From: Theristus sp. LFF4_11
Taxonomy: Eukaryota; Nematoda; Chromadorea; Monhysterida; Xyalidae
NCBI GenBank assembly: GCA_030248135.1
Contig: JASANC010002750.1
Coordinates: 62,001 to 126,000 of the forward strand
Reading direction: 5' to 3'
Length of the DNA stretch: 64,000 nt
A program made the position numbers and the translations under genes. Numbering within the stretch: position 1 is the stretch's first letter; each line of letters starts with the position of its first letter. Below, piece after piece: positions 1-11,522 of this stretch. The notes under the pieces are model-generated. The model was not told where the DNA came from, searched no databases, and worked only from the letters and a program-made list of their open reading frames with translations.

Positions 1-1040
1 TACCACACAAAAGTGGCCGTTTTGCAGCGAATATTAAGAAAAGTTTTGCATTTTTCGTCATTTACACTCTAAAAGGCCTGGCTTAGGTTAGGGTAAGCGG
101 GTAAAAAACCATTACCAAGTCAAAAGCGGGCGCTTTCCAATGAGTATTTAGAAAAGTGTTGCCTATTCAGAAATGACAGCTGACTGAAGCAGATTGCTTT
201 TCTTAAACCTGTATCTTAAACTGAAACAAAAAGTTAAACCGGTATCAGTTAATTGTTGCTAATCAAACGACATTGTTTTTTTAAATTTTTTTTGAATAGG
301 AATGGCGATTGAACAACATGTGACGACATTGAAAAGCTAACCAAACAAGATTTATTTTTGAAACTTTGAGCGGGAATGGCTGTTAATTGTTGCTGATCAA
401 AGGAGATTGTTTTTTTGATACTTTAAACGGGAAGGACAATGGAATGCAACTGATTAGCAAAGAATAAAAGAACAAATAAGCGACATTGAAAAGCTAATAA
501 ATGCGAGAATTGATTTTGATACTTTAATAGGGAATGGCAGTTGTTTGTTGCTGATTAAAAAAATTGTTTTTCATATTTTGAATGGCAGTGCAGTTATGAT
601 TGTTAGATATCTGTTATTTCTTATGTGTGGCTTTGATTGATGCTGAAACAGCGTTAACCAAACCACACAGTAATCAGTGTTATGGTGAGTAAATCAAGTT
701 ACGATTGAATCGACAGCAATAAAATCAGCAAAAGCATGTTGCTTGACAAAAAACACGGCTTAAACAACAAAAAATGCTGTGAATTTCAAAAAAGTAGAAG
801 CATCGACGGATACGATTGCTTTGAAAGTGAGCGATCATTTCTATGGTAAATCAACAACAGTCTGTTAAAGCAGCTCAAAATCAAAATGCAACGCATTTCG
901 AGTCCGCGTCGTGGGCAAGGTCAAAAGGGAAAACCAGCTCAAAAATAATAGTTGTATTTATCAGCTAACCGTGCCGTAGGCACGGGTCAATTTGCTAGTG
1001 ATGAGAAAGATATAAAAACGCAAACAATATGGAACCATAT
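1..1040. other. AT-rich non-coding stretch
   Basis: I see no exon here. Between about 290 and 600 a degenerate sequence recurs about three times, each with a GGGAATGGC-like start followed by TTGTTGCTGAT and a run of T. It looks like a decayed tandem repeat. Confidence 0.5.
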
Positions 1041-1309
1041 GTACAGTATGGCCGAATAAATAAGGCAGCCCGTCAAGGCGGGATCCGTCGCAGACTAGGA
1101 GTTGTCTTTTTCAAAAATGCCAACATAACTCCTAATCATGTGTTCAAGGGAGCAAGAATGAACGTAATAACACGAAGACTCCATTAGTCTAAAAAAACAC
1201 GTCAAATTTGGTACACATGTTGGTTTCTGAACGTCTATTTTCTTTCATTCAAATTTCGCGCGCTCCTTGCACCCTGAAAAAAGCTGCCATGTTTACTCGG
1301 TCATTCCGT
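1041..1309. mobile_element. MITE family M2 (TACAGTATGGCCGA ends), copy 1
   Basis: A non-coding element of about 270 bp. One end reads TACAGTATGGCCGAATAAAT and the other is a diverged inverted match. The interior has a TCAAATTTCGCGCGCTCCTTG block shared with three further copies at 16009-16277, 54451-54722 and 58300-58570, which lie in the opposite orientation. Short inverted ends, no ORF and several dispersed copies are the marks of a non-autonomous DNA transposon. Confidence 0.7.
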
Positions 1310-1629
1310 AGCAGTCATAAACATTGAAGCGGTAGCAGTTAAAAATTGAAGAAATCAGTTTTCCCCGTTCTTTTTTGTATAAAAAGCGTAAGGCACAACA
1401 CCGTGGTAAAGCTCAGACAAACAGTAAAAAAGCTCAACATAAATCATACAAGCAAACTAGAAATTCAAAATATTCAAGAAAATCTTGAAAAAAATCAGAT
1501 GAACCCACGATTTTCACAGAATCGCGCGGTAAATGGAAAGGTAGACCGTCTGCTGAGAACCGCCCAAAAGACATCTTGGTTTCATCAGAATTGTTGCGAA
1601 ATTTGCTGAATTTTTCGTGTTCTTCTCAT

Positions 1630-2279
1630 CAAAAGTTGCATCTCCACTTCTTAATCGCCCGCCGCTCTTCTGCAGGCAACTCAGGCACGGCCCACCGGTC
1701 GACGTCGTTTGCCCGCAGCGGGGACACAGAGCGGGCATTATTGTTGTTGTAATATGCGGTCGTTGTTGATGAGTCTGTGATGATGTTTTTGAATGATTGA
1801 TTTTATTCACGAAGTTGAATGGAACTCTCGGCTGAACGGCATATTATTCTGCACTCAGGAAAGGAAACCTAACGTGATAGAAAACGTGACATTTAGCTCG
1901 GCTTCTAACGCAACATTAAATGTCATGTTTATGTTGCGTTAAATGAGTTTAATGTGACGTTCAATGTGTTTAACGTGACGTTTGGCGTGATAGCAAACGT
2001 GTGACAAAACTACATACACCGATTCCCGTGCGATTGTGACTCCGTGACTCCAACGTGTGAATTTTTTAAAACCGCAAACGCACGTGGCAACTTATTATTA
2101 AAAATTGTTAAAAATTCAATGAAACTGACTGTATCATGACTTACCCGTACAACGATCAATCAGTGCGGTCAGTTCAAAAATACGCGAACCAGCTTTTGTT
2201 GTGAAAAAGAGGACTCACCTTCTGCTATTGTACCGTAACCTCTACGTCCTTGCGGTGTGTTGCACTTGTCACTGTTTGT
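1630..2279 (-). CDS. possible 3' end of an unrecognised minus-strand gene (two exons)
   Basis: Two GC-richer segments can be joined on the minus strand. Exon 2279-2219 has an acceptor after TTTTTTCTGACGAG and an excellent donor (AAG|GTGAGT); it encodes a segment containing CNTPQGRRGYG and ends in phase 1. Exon 1774-1630 has acceptor CATCACAG, starts in the matching phase, and encodes a tail with DVDRWAVPELPAEERR followed by a basic end and TGA. A further possible upstream exon ends at a GTGTGT donor near 3295 (Pro/Ser/Arg-rich, ending TLADAHR). I do not recognise the protein. A competing frame over 1655-1735 shows a CxxC...CxxC pattern but has worse context. Transcript evidence would decide. 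Confidence 0.33.
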
Positions 2280-4970
2280 CTCGTCAGAAAAAAGCAGCCC
2301 AGTGCAAACTCTTGACAGTCCAAACGATGACAGGAACGTTTGAATGTTTTATTTATTTGAAGCTCAGGGACAGTCGGGTGAATAAAGCATCATACACGAT
2401 TTGGAACAATTTTGCAGCGTGAAATTCTCTGTCTGTTGTTTATACAGTGTTCACTTGGATATCGTTTGTTTGCACTCTAGAAATGAAAACACACTAAAAA
2501 AGCGTCGTTTTTCAAACGTCAGACAGCGCGGCGGTTACCCCGGAAAGCGTGATGGAAAAAAACGTAAATTTTTTCGTTCGTTTTCAGTTTTTTTTCTCGT
2601 ACCAACTAACCAAAAAGAAACCGTAACCCTCGCGGTGCGATGAAAACTTTTCGATTGGCTTTCAATTTTTTGTTGTTGTTGCAAAAAATAATGGAACTGA
2701 CTGGCTGACATGCGAGAATCTATAGCATCTTTTTTGAACACCGTTCCGTCTTGTCACAGGGTGTGTGCTTCGACGTACTTTTTTTGTTTTTGCATTTGCA
2801 TTTTTTTCGACACTTTGAATCAGAAAGGCATGGCTATAGTTTTTATTCACATTTGCGTGCCAAATCTTTGCCATATAAAAAAAATACACTGATAAAAAAC
2901 GTCGTTCTAAACGCTGCTCTATGTTGTATTTACCTTCAAAAGTTACTCAATCTTGTTTTGGATCTAGAATTTAGAGTATTCTAAACAAGTTTTCTAAAAC
3001 TTGACCAAATGCAAGAGCACCACATCAGTCAAAAACTGGTTCCGCATGAAACCCCACACCCTGTACGAGCCAAGTTTTTTTGTCGTCACACAAATTTCGC
3101 TCCTCCCGCCTCAGCGCGCATCTGGTTACAGAAAATCGTTTTTTTCCCTTCAGTTTCTCCCTGTCACACAGTAAATCCGAACAGCCCGTTTCGCGCAATT
3201 TTTATATCGCTTCAAAAAATGCAGAAAAAGCAACATTGTTTTGTGTGTTCTGCCTGAAAAAAAGCGTTCGCACCCGCGCGCCGTTCAAACACACTCGATG
3301 CGCGTCTGCGAGTGTCTGGGCCCGGCGGTTGCTTGGTGTGTGTGGCGGCTTGCTAGACGGACTGGCGACAGGGTGTGCAGAATGAAAACAAGCTTATTGT
3401 TTGTTTGTTATACTGCTATGTATGTAGACGGGCACCTTTGTGGAATTCGGAGATGATGGCTCGGAAAACTGAAGAAAAATAAGACTGTCGGTGAGTCGAC
3501 ACATACGATGGAACAGACAACAAAGCAAAAAAATCATAGCTTAGCGACAACGACGAACTGTAGTCGATTACATTTCGAAGTTGGTTACACTTGTTTTCAA
3601 TAACAAATACTTGCGGATAAAGCACTTGTAACAGCTGAACTTGAATCAGGGACAATTGACAACCTTGTTTAAACTTTGTTTCTGTGCCCCTCTCCACTCA
3701 TCGGTGTTTGCACCAATGAAGTTCTAGTCAGAACACAGCGCACTATGTTTTCTAACACAGTAATGTTGCAGCAGTCACAAACAAACACACAGGCGCACCC
3801 ACACACACGTCGTCAACACCTTGCGTAGTTAAACAATACATTTTCCACACCATCAAAATCATCGCTCCAGAAACGTTTGTCAATCGGAAACTGTGAACGA
3901 AATACCCGATAACTAATGAAGAAAGTGCAGCGGAAAAAGTAACATTCCAGATAGCGTGAGGTGCTTGCTGGTCAGAACGTCGAAAAACGAGAAAAAACAC
4001 TTTTCGAAACAAAAAAAACGCCTTTCTTTGCGCGCCAGACAGGCTGGCGCCAAACGAGAGCAACACACAGTTGCAGACATAAAAATGTCGCATTTTTACA
4101 ACCTTGGACCACCTGGGTGGTTTCAGAAATTCGGTTTTTCCTCATTTTTACACTCACTTTTCCGTTCTGCAGCGCATATACACTATATTTTGGTGGTTGG
4201 GGGTGGAATTTGTCAGCTGTATTTGTTGTCGCTCATAGCTTATCAAAAAATCGAGTTTTTCATTCAGAAGATAAAATTTTCTTCGCGACAGGAGTAAAGC
4301 AACCCAACAAACAATAAATAAAAACGTGGCGAAAACAAAAGACAACACGTGGCAATTACCTGCATAAAAAACGTCACAGATGGCTCAAATTTGGACGTCA
4401 AATTCGAATGCAAGAAATTCGAAACAAGTCAACTGAAAGTCATCAACAAATTGTTGATTATCGATTATGATCCCCAGGAATAAACACCACAATTTGTTGA
4501 TACGGTTTTGTTTGACTTTCTGATTTACCTCAATGTAGCCAAACAAAAGCGTAATGTAGACATCAATACAGCTCACCGCATTTGATGCAGAATATCATCA
4601 AAAAAGGCAAAAAAAATTTGAAGTAAATATACAAAGAAATACTAACAATTGTAAAGTAAATAAATGTACAATTCCTGGATAACAAGTGAAAAAAAAGTTT
4701 TCACATACAGCCAAACACATACGAAACTTCTGAAAGATCTGAAACTATAATTTGGCATTTACAAAAAACTAATAAAATCTACAATTCTCTGCCCGTACTA
4801 AAATCGAAGAGGTAAATCAATCGATATAAAAATATCAGAACAAAGCAGAACAATTCTGCAAAATATAAAATGGAATCAAAAATGTAAAATACAAAATAAA
4901 CCATCTGTATTTACAGTTGCATTTACAATACAATATACAAATCCATTCATATCCCAAAACCCGTAAAGCA
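2280..4970. other. AT-rich intergenic stretch
   Basis: No convincing gene apart from the weak upstream exon candidate near 3295-3365. The open frames here are short, T- or A-tract driven, and lack splice or codon-bias support. Confidence 0.5.
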
Positions 4971-5013
4971 GTATTTAGTGACGCATAGCTACGCAGTCAC
5001 TAAACACTGCTTC
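4971..5013. repeat. short perfect-looking hairpin repeat
   Basis: GCAGTATTTAGTGACGCATAGC is followed closely by its near inverse complement ending in CACTGC. Related TAGTGACGC or GTATTNNGTGACGC motifs appear at about 25600-25690 (CLP2 intron) and 62815-62850, so it is a small dispersed foldback family. Confidence 0.5.
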
Positions 5014-5049
5014 ACGAATGCCCCATAACTGTGTGTTGCTGCAATGCAC

Positions 5050-5832
5050 TAGGGTTGGCACAGGAAAAAAACCGGTTTCTTTTCCGTTTTAAAACCGGTT
5101 TTTTCCAGTTTTTTTTCTTGAAAAATTAAAGAACCGGTTTTTTACCTTAAAAATTTTCAAACTTCGTGGTCAAAAATCACAACTCTTCGTTTGATTGATA
5201 AAATGTAAAATTATATTTTTGAAAAATGGTGCAGTGAACTGTGTCAAACTGAACTGGTGAAGCATCATTTTGCAGAAGCTTTTGTGTCAAGGGTCAAGTG
5301 AAATACGATGCTAAACTAAGTGCATATGCAGACTGACTGACGATGTTGTCGATTTGCAAAGGGTAACTGATGAAATGTTATTTTTCAAACGCAATCCGCC
5401 ACCGGTTTCACTTTGCAGTTCTGCAAATCTCGCCCCCTAATCGGGGTCAGCTATCCGGTCTCCTTGCAACCGTCCCTCCCCGCTCCCCACACCTACACGG
5501 TCACTGCCCAGTCTTTGTTTTCAATTTATTGAACGTGCTGCCCTGGAAACCAATAAAAGCGAAATTAATTTGATTTGAAACAAAAAATTGGGTAGCATTT
5601 GGTGGCAAAAACAGCATATTGGGTCGGTTGTATGCCCGAAAACAGCATTTTACGCTGCTCAAAATCACTAATTTTGATGTATTTCCTATTTTGAGTTCAA
5701 GATGCCAAGTTCTGAAAAGTTTAGGAGGTGGGAAGCATTCGGTTTTTTATGGTTTTAAAACGGTTTTAAAACGGAAAAGAATTTATTTTTATTTTCCTGG
5801 CAATATAAAAAACCGGTTTTTTACCAACTCTA
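5050..5832. mobile_element. hAT-like non-autonomous element (TAGGGTTGG ends)
   Basis: The element begins TAGGGTTGGCA and ends TACCAACTCTA, an imperfect terminal inverted repeat. It is flanked on both sides by AATGCAC (5043-5049 and 5833-5839), a 7-bp duplication extendable to 8 with one mismatch. Subterminal AAAACCGGTTTT motifs occur at both ends. No transposase is present. End sequence and duplication size fit hAT-type MITEs. Confidence 0.7.
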
Positions 5833-5904
5833 AATGCACCAATGTCCTAGTGGCCTTTATTTTGGATATGGTGGGTGGTAATGAACCATCGCCCCCCCCC
5901 GTGC

Positions 5905-6709
5905 AAGCTGGCTCTGATTGACACAAAAATGGGCATACTCGAGTACCAAAACTCTCCAATGGGCATACTCGAGTACCAAACCTCTCCGAGGGGAGTGATG
6001 GTACGCACCTGCGTGTCGGGCCTAAGCTCATTCAAGCTGGCTCTGACTGACACAAAAATGGGCATACTCGAGTACCAAAACTCTATAATGGGCATACTCG
6101 AGTACCAAAACTCTATAATGGGCATACTCGAGTACCAAACCTCTCCGAGGGGAGTGATGGTACGCACCTGCGTGTCGGGCCTAAGCTCATTCAAGCTGGC
6201 TCTGACTGACACAAAAATAGGCATACTCGAGTACCAAAACTCTCCAATGGGCATACTCGAGTACCAAACCTCTCCGAGGGGAGTGATGGTACGCACCTGC
6301 GTGTCGGGCCTAAGCTCATTCAAGCTGGCTCTGACTGACACAAAAATGGGCATACTCGAGTACCAAAACTCTGCAATGGGCATACTCGAGTACCAAACCT
6401 CTCCGAGGGGCGTGATGGTACGCAGCTGCGTGTCGGGCCTAAGCTCATTCAAGCTGGCTCTGACTGACACAAAAATAGGCATACTCGAGTACCAAAACTC
6501 TCCAATGGGCATACTCGAGTACCAAACCTCTCCGAGGGGAGTGATGGTACGCACCTGCGTGTCGGGCCTAAGCTCATTCAAGCTGGCTCTGACTGACACA
6601 AAAATGGGCATACTCGAGTACCAAAACTCTGCAATGGGCATACTCGAGTACCAAACCTCTCCGAGGGGCGTGATGGTACGCAGCTGCGTGTCGGGCCTAA
6701 GCTCATTCG
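5905..6709. repeat. 129-bp minisatellite with dimeric higher-order structure
   Basis: Units start at AAGCTGGCTCTGA at 5905, 6034, 6193, 6322, 6451 and 6580. The spacing is 129 bp except for 159 bp in the second unit, which carries one extra copy of an internal 30-bp sub-repeat built on GGGCATACTCGAGTACCAAA. Units 3-4 and 5-6 share the same alternating variants (CACCTG/CAGCTG, GGGGAG/GGGGCG), so the last four units are a duplicated dimer. The period is a multiple of three and free of stops, so both strands stay open for more than 300 codons; I regard those frames as artefacts. Confidence 0.88.
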
Positions 6710-7043
6710 TGTATGATCCCGTCGCGCCTCTCATCCGCCTCAAGAGGGGGGCGCTAAACGCGTGTACCATTTGTCGCGGAGCTCGCCGGAAAAGCAGCCG
6801 ATATGACTGCCGTGGCTGATATGAGTTAGGGCGAAAACACCAGTTCGTTTTTTTGTCCGTACGCACAAACATCGTTCGAAATCCCGTGCGCAAACGAATT
6901 GTGTCCGTAATGCATTAAGATAGCACACAGGACACGATTTCTAAATCGGATGGCCATTTTTAAGCGTCGTGTCCGTGCGTACGCACAAAAAAAAATTGCT
7001 GAATCCGCCATTACACAACACTCGCCAGCCGCAAAACAACTGC

Positions 7044-7080
<37 letters not shown>

Positions 7081-7177
7081 GGGGGTTTCGCTAAAAAAGC
7101 CAACCAGGTGACCTGATTCGCAATCACATCATGTCGTCTGCTTAATATACAGTATATCACAACAAAAACAAAACACC
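6710..7177. other. downstream flank of the RNase T2 gene with (CAA)n tract
   Basis: Non-coding. A CAA/CAACAA microsatellite spans about 7038-7080. This stretch would hold the 3' untranslated region of the minus-strand gene; I found no clear polyadenylation hexamer. Confidence 0.5.
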
Positions 7178-10100
7178 CTACACATCATAAAACGTCCGTT
7201 TCCCCGCATCACTTCGCCAGAACACGCCCAGATGCGGCAGAAACGCCACTTTGAGTGAGACCGCTTCGTTCGTCGGCGGTGAGGGGTACCGCAGTAGTGC
7301 CGTCGCGGGGCACGGGTAGTTCTGCGGTAGTTTTGTACCGCGCCAGCGGGGCCTCGGTGGCCCGTTGGTGCTCCTGGGACAATCGATCGGTTGCAGTGAT
7401 TTGTCGATGCAAATGCGAATCGACGCTATGTACCATTGGTTCTAAAAAAGAGCAATCTTCTGCAAACGATGTTGGCCAGGAACGAAATGCAGAGAACCAT
7501 CCTACAACTTGGTTGATTGGAAAGGTGAATGATGAATTGAAGCGATTGTTTGAATTGTGCCAACGTATTCGTCTGAAAACCGAACACTCTCTTGCCTGTT
7601 GTATATCTGATACAAACGAGTTTCATACAAACACGCTACTTCTGGCGGTGGATTTCAAACTGAATAGCGGTGAAATTCATTTATTACATAATAATCATCA
7701 ACCAACTTGTAAAACAGTCAGTCCCTTTCGTCTGTCGCAATTTTCTGCTTGTCCAGCATTTTGAGAAAAATAGAAAATTGCTTATCATATTCAAAACAAG
7801 GTTTCTTTCAGCGAAAACTAAACAAAAATTTAGGCTGCCCCGCAATTTTCTGCTTGTCCAGCATTTTGAGAAAAATAGAAAATTGCTTATCATATTCAAA
7901 ACAAGGTGTTCTTTTCAGCGAAAAAAACATTCAGACTGCTACGTCATGGAAAACGTTATCAGGTTCGTTTATTGTTTCACCAAACGTGCGTTAGTGAGAG
8001 CAGGCCTTAAAAATAAGCGCACGGGTCACTTCTCCGCCCATTTTACACACGGCTACCCAATCGGTTTGGCACTTTCCTGCTTCTGGATGGACCCGATTCG
8101 GCTTTAAAAATACAAAAAAACTCGAATCCAGCACCTGTTTGTCTTTGTTGCACTCTAATTTCGGCCGTTTGGAGGTCACCTTTTGAACGGCAGCTTCAAA
8201 CGAGCGTGTCGCGTACTGTTGCGAGCTTGAATGGACGATGTTCGAAGAGGAGAGCATTCTGAAAACAATGAGAGAAAAAAACACAGCTGAACTGTGAAAG
8301 AAATGCAGTTTTTTTTGTTGACAGCTTCAGCCAATTTGACTCGATGCATCTGGATCTGAACTTTGAATCAACAAGGCATTTCATTGTGTTGGGTTTGGAG
8401 AGAGAACAGAAATAGTTTCCCGCCTTTCAACAGTCCAATTGCTAGTTTCTCTTCTGGTCCTGCGACGAAATGCGCGCATATTATCAAAAGCAGCTTCAAG
8501 CTTGATGCGCGACTTTCAAAATGGTGAAGTGCAGGTGTTCGGGGCCCTGTAAATGCGGCTTTGGGTCAGTTTGGCAATTTTGAATTGCCGCATCATGCAC
8601 GCATGCCTCGAAACGCATTGAGTTACAAAACTAATGTCAGAGAGGCCGAAGAAAGCTGAAAAACAGAAAGAAAAAGAGCAACAAAAACAGAAACAATCGC
8701 AATGCACCAGCGATCCATCTCGCACAAAAAAATGTGACCACTAACTAATCGTCCCAAAATCAACCTTGATTTTTGGTGCCAAAACAAATTAAAAAACAAG
8801 CGAATAGCAAAAATCTACAAAAAAAACAAGCAAAAATGGCAAACTTTTTTAGATCAAGCTGCTGACGCAAAAGCAGCGCGTGGAAAAAATAGTTGTATTC
8901 GCTGTTCAGGGCAGGCACCGCTTCCGCGCACGCGCCATGCTTCTTCCACTCGTATGCCCTGGAAAAAAACCGCTGAGTCGCGCAAAAAAGCGATTGCAGA
9001 AAAAGTAAAAAAAATCAACAACAACAAAACGTTCAAGTGTTTTTGTGAAAATGTTCCAGCCTCGTAAATTCAAAGACTTTTTGAACACAAAATTGCGAAA
9101 CCGGCTATTTTTGACAAATCGATAAGCCATTTCGCATTGCTGATATAAACTCCTGAGAATTTGCGCTTTTCTAGTTAGCCGAAAGTGCGTTCGAACAAGG
9201 AAAATTCTAAAAACTCACCAAAAGTCCGTTTCCGCTTCGCCGCGCACGATGTTCGGCCACCCGGCCAGCAGCTGTGACTCCAACGGCTGCAGACAATGGG
9301 AAGCGAATGAGAATCAGAGGATGCAGAAAAACAGGACTTTTTAATGTTTCACATCTTTTTATGGAGATGCAAAACGTAGAAAAAAAAACAATTTTTCACA
9401 ACATGCACAACGTTTTTTCGGTGCATTCATGCAGTCGCGCACGCCTCAGCAGCAGCCAATGTGATCGAATGCGCTGGTTCATGAATGTGACGCGAAACGA
9501 CTCTTCATAACTCCATGAATGGGCGCCTTACATGCTGGGTGATGTTGTTGCTGATAACCATAGTTGTTCTAGGGGGGGCCTGGGGGGGGGGGCGCCCCCC
9601 CCCAAAATATTTTCGAATCTATCTCTATCAGAGAAGATTTTTCGGCTCAGCTATTATCTATCTAAAAAAATTTCTCAGCCAGCTATCTATCTGAAAATTT
9701 TTGTCTTCGAAGACATAAAATGAGTCAATTTTTGACCAAAATTGACCATTTTTGCTCAAAATTCTTGAAAATTTCGCTAATTTTAGGTTAAATACGCATT
9801 TACACTTGATTTTTTGCGTATTTTAAGCCTTATTTAGCTGTTTTTATAGCTTTTTAGCGTTTTAGCTATCTATCTATCTAATTTCAAAATTTTGACCGGC
9901 CCCCCCCAAAGTCACATGCCCCCCCCCCGCGCCCCCCCCCCAAAATTTTCCAGCTATCTATCTATCTTGAAAATTTGCTCCAGCTATCTATATCGCCCCC
10001 CCCCCCCAACCCCCCGGCTCTGGAACAACTATGCTGATAACGGGCACAAAAAACCAGTCACCTTGATTAGCGTCCAGTTGAATTTCGAGTCCGCTGTGTG

Positions 10101-11067
10101 ACAGAACACCGGCGCGCTTCCAGTGAGCCGCGACGGCCTGCACGGAGAAATCATGCAATTTTGTGGTCATCACGTGATACGAAGACCGACTCCGCCTCCA
10201 CAGCAATAATGCCCGCACGTGATCGCCAACCAATCAGCCGATTGCCTATAATTTAGTGTTCGACTACAGCTCTATGACTGAAATGATACCACGTAAAATA
10301 AAATAAAAAAACGTGCAGGAATGCTCAATTGAACTGAACTTCTGTCTGGTGCCAGCCCATGACAAAACGGGCTGTTTTTTCAAAGACAAATGCAGGGCAT
10401 TCAGCCGCGGAACCGCTTAAACATAATTGTCTGTTCTTTTTGGTTCATTTCACCAGACCAGTTTTGAATTCCCGCGTCAAGCAAGTACACTGGCGGACAA
10501 CGACGCAGGTCCTACACAGCGTCCGCACCCGACCGAGCCCGCTCGATCGGCCAAATTGCGCCACGACTTTTCCCACGGGCGATGAACAACAACAACAACA
10601 ACAACACTGCGTTTCAATCGATGCGCGCACTAATTTATTTATTTACTTGTTTGTGAGCCAGTTCCGAAAACCCTAAAACTCCGGCGGAAACTGGCAATAC
10701 TGCTGCCCCGAGGCCAATTTACCCTCGCGGCTCTGGAGGGAGTAGACCATTAGATCTTGTTCGGTCACTTTCGTTTCTCCATTGTGTGTCTTGTCCGCAG
10801 CGAGGTTCGAACTGTCCACCTACAGAACGGTAGACGAAAGCCCTACACCTGCGCTACAGACACACACTACAAAGTCGCCAAAAACAACCACCGTCGATGC
10901 ACGACCACACTCACCACAGGCCGTGTATCGACCACGTGTCGGTGGTTTGCGGCGGCACCACACAACTGTCAGCCTGTTCGGCATTCGCGAGGAGACACGC
11001 GCTGGCGATCCAGTGTTGCGCGAACATCAGGTAATCGAAGTCGTATGACCGTTGTGGTGGTTGCATG
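7178..11067 (-). CDS. ribonuclease T2 family endoribonuclease (5' end unresolved)
   Basis: Six exons on the minus strand join with matching phases: 11067-10915, 10137-10062, 9286-9219, 8958-8845, 8258-8135 and 7441-7178 (TAG). The product carries both conserved active-site blocks of RNase T2. CAS-I reads WSIHGLWPSR and is interrupted by intron 1 inside the Trp codon. CAS-II reads EWKKHGAC. Downstream signatures are LKKMLSSSNIV, FEAAVQKVT, LECNKDKQ and IRICIDKSLQPIDC, typical of the C-terminal half. T2 enzymes are secreted or lysosomal acid RNases that cleave RNA to 2',3'-cyclic phosphates. Oddities: the residue before CAS-II EW is Tyr where most T2 enzymes have an auxiliary His; a Pro/Arg-rich tail of about 60 residues follows the last core Cys; donor 4 is GTTTGC. 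From the first in-frame ATG (11066) it has about 265 codons. That ATG sits one base after a good acceptor, so a signal-peptide exon probably lies upstream, beyond or lost in the transposon block. Confidence 0.88.
7740..7910. repeat. tandem duplication of about 107 bp inside an RNase T2 intron
   Basis: A segment containing TTTTCTGCTTGTCCAGCATT and TTGCTTATCATATTCAAAAC occurs twice, starting near 7740 and 7848, almost without differences. It lies in the intron between the last two RNase T2 exons. Confidence 0.8.
9559..10033. mobile_element. hAT-like MITE family H1 (CATAGTTGTTC ends, G/C runs), intact copy
   Basis: The element starts CATAGTTGTTCTAGGGGGG and ends GGCTCTGGAACAACTATG. It is flanked by a perfect 8-bp direct repeat CTGATAAC (9551-9558 and 10034-10041). 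Inside are long G or C homopolymers and several CTATCTATCT tracts. It lies in the intron between RNase T2 exons 2 and 3 as counted here. An 8-bp duplication with CA...TG ends fits the hAT superfamily; no transposase is encoded. Confidence 0.85.
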
Positions 11068-11522
11068 CTGCATGGTAGTGAAGAGAGGAGTATGCCTTTA
11101 AAATGCGAAAAGGACGTAAATTTTTGCCCTTCTGCCAGCCTTGTTTCTATGAGGCACTAAACCAACCCGTAAAGAATTGGTTGTTCTAGGGGGGGGGGGC
11201 TGGGGGGGGGGCGGCTCCCCCAAAAATTTTTCGAATCTATCTCTATCAGACACGTTTTTTCGGCTCAGCTATTATCTATCAAAAAAATTTTCTTGGCCAG
11301 CTATCTATCTGAAAATTTTTGTCTTCGGAGACATAAAATAAGTCAATTTTTGACCAAAATTGACCGTTTTTGCTCGTAATTCTTGAAAATGTCGCTATTT
11401 TTAGGTAAAATAGGCGTTTACACTTGATTATTAGTGTATTTTTAGCATTATTTTGCTGTTTTTATAGCTTTTTAGCGTTTCAGCTATCTATCTATCAATT
11501 TTCAAATTTTTGACCGCCCCCC

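Noticed and set aside
1655..1740. CxxC...CxxC zinc-ribbon-like frame on the minus strand
   Set aside because: An overlapping frame has a better acceptor, phase match to an upstream exon, and more protein-like composition.
5847..6893. Long open frames on both strands (about 348 and 314 codons)
   Set aside because: They come from a 129-bp tandem repeat whose period is a multiple of three; both strands are equally open and no splice or codon-bias support exists.
7255..7764. 169-codon plus-strand frame
   Set aside because: Its first half is antisense to the last RNase T2 exon and the rest is intron sequence.
8516..8725. Minus-strand frame after a TTTTTCAG acceptor, considered as an RNase T2 exon
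   Set aside because: The exon at 8258-8135 joins in phase and carries the true T2 signatures; this frame has none.
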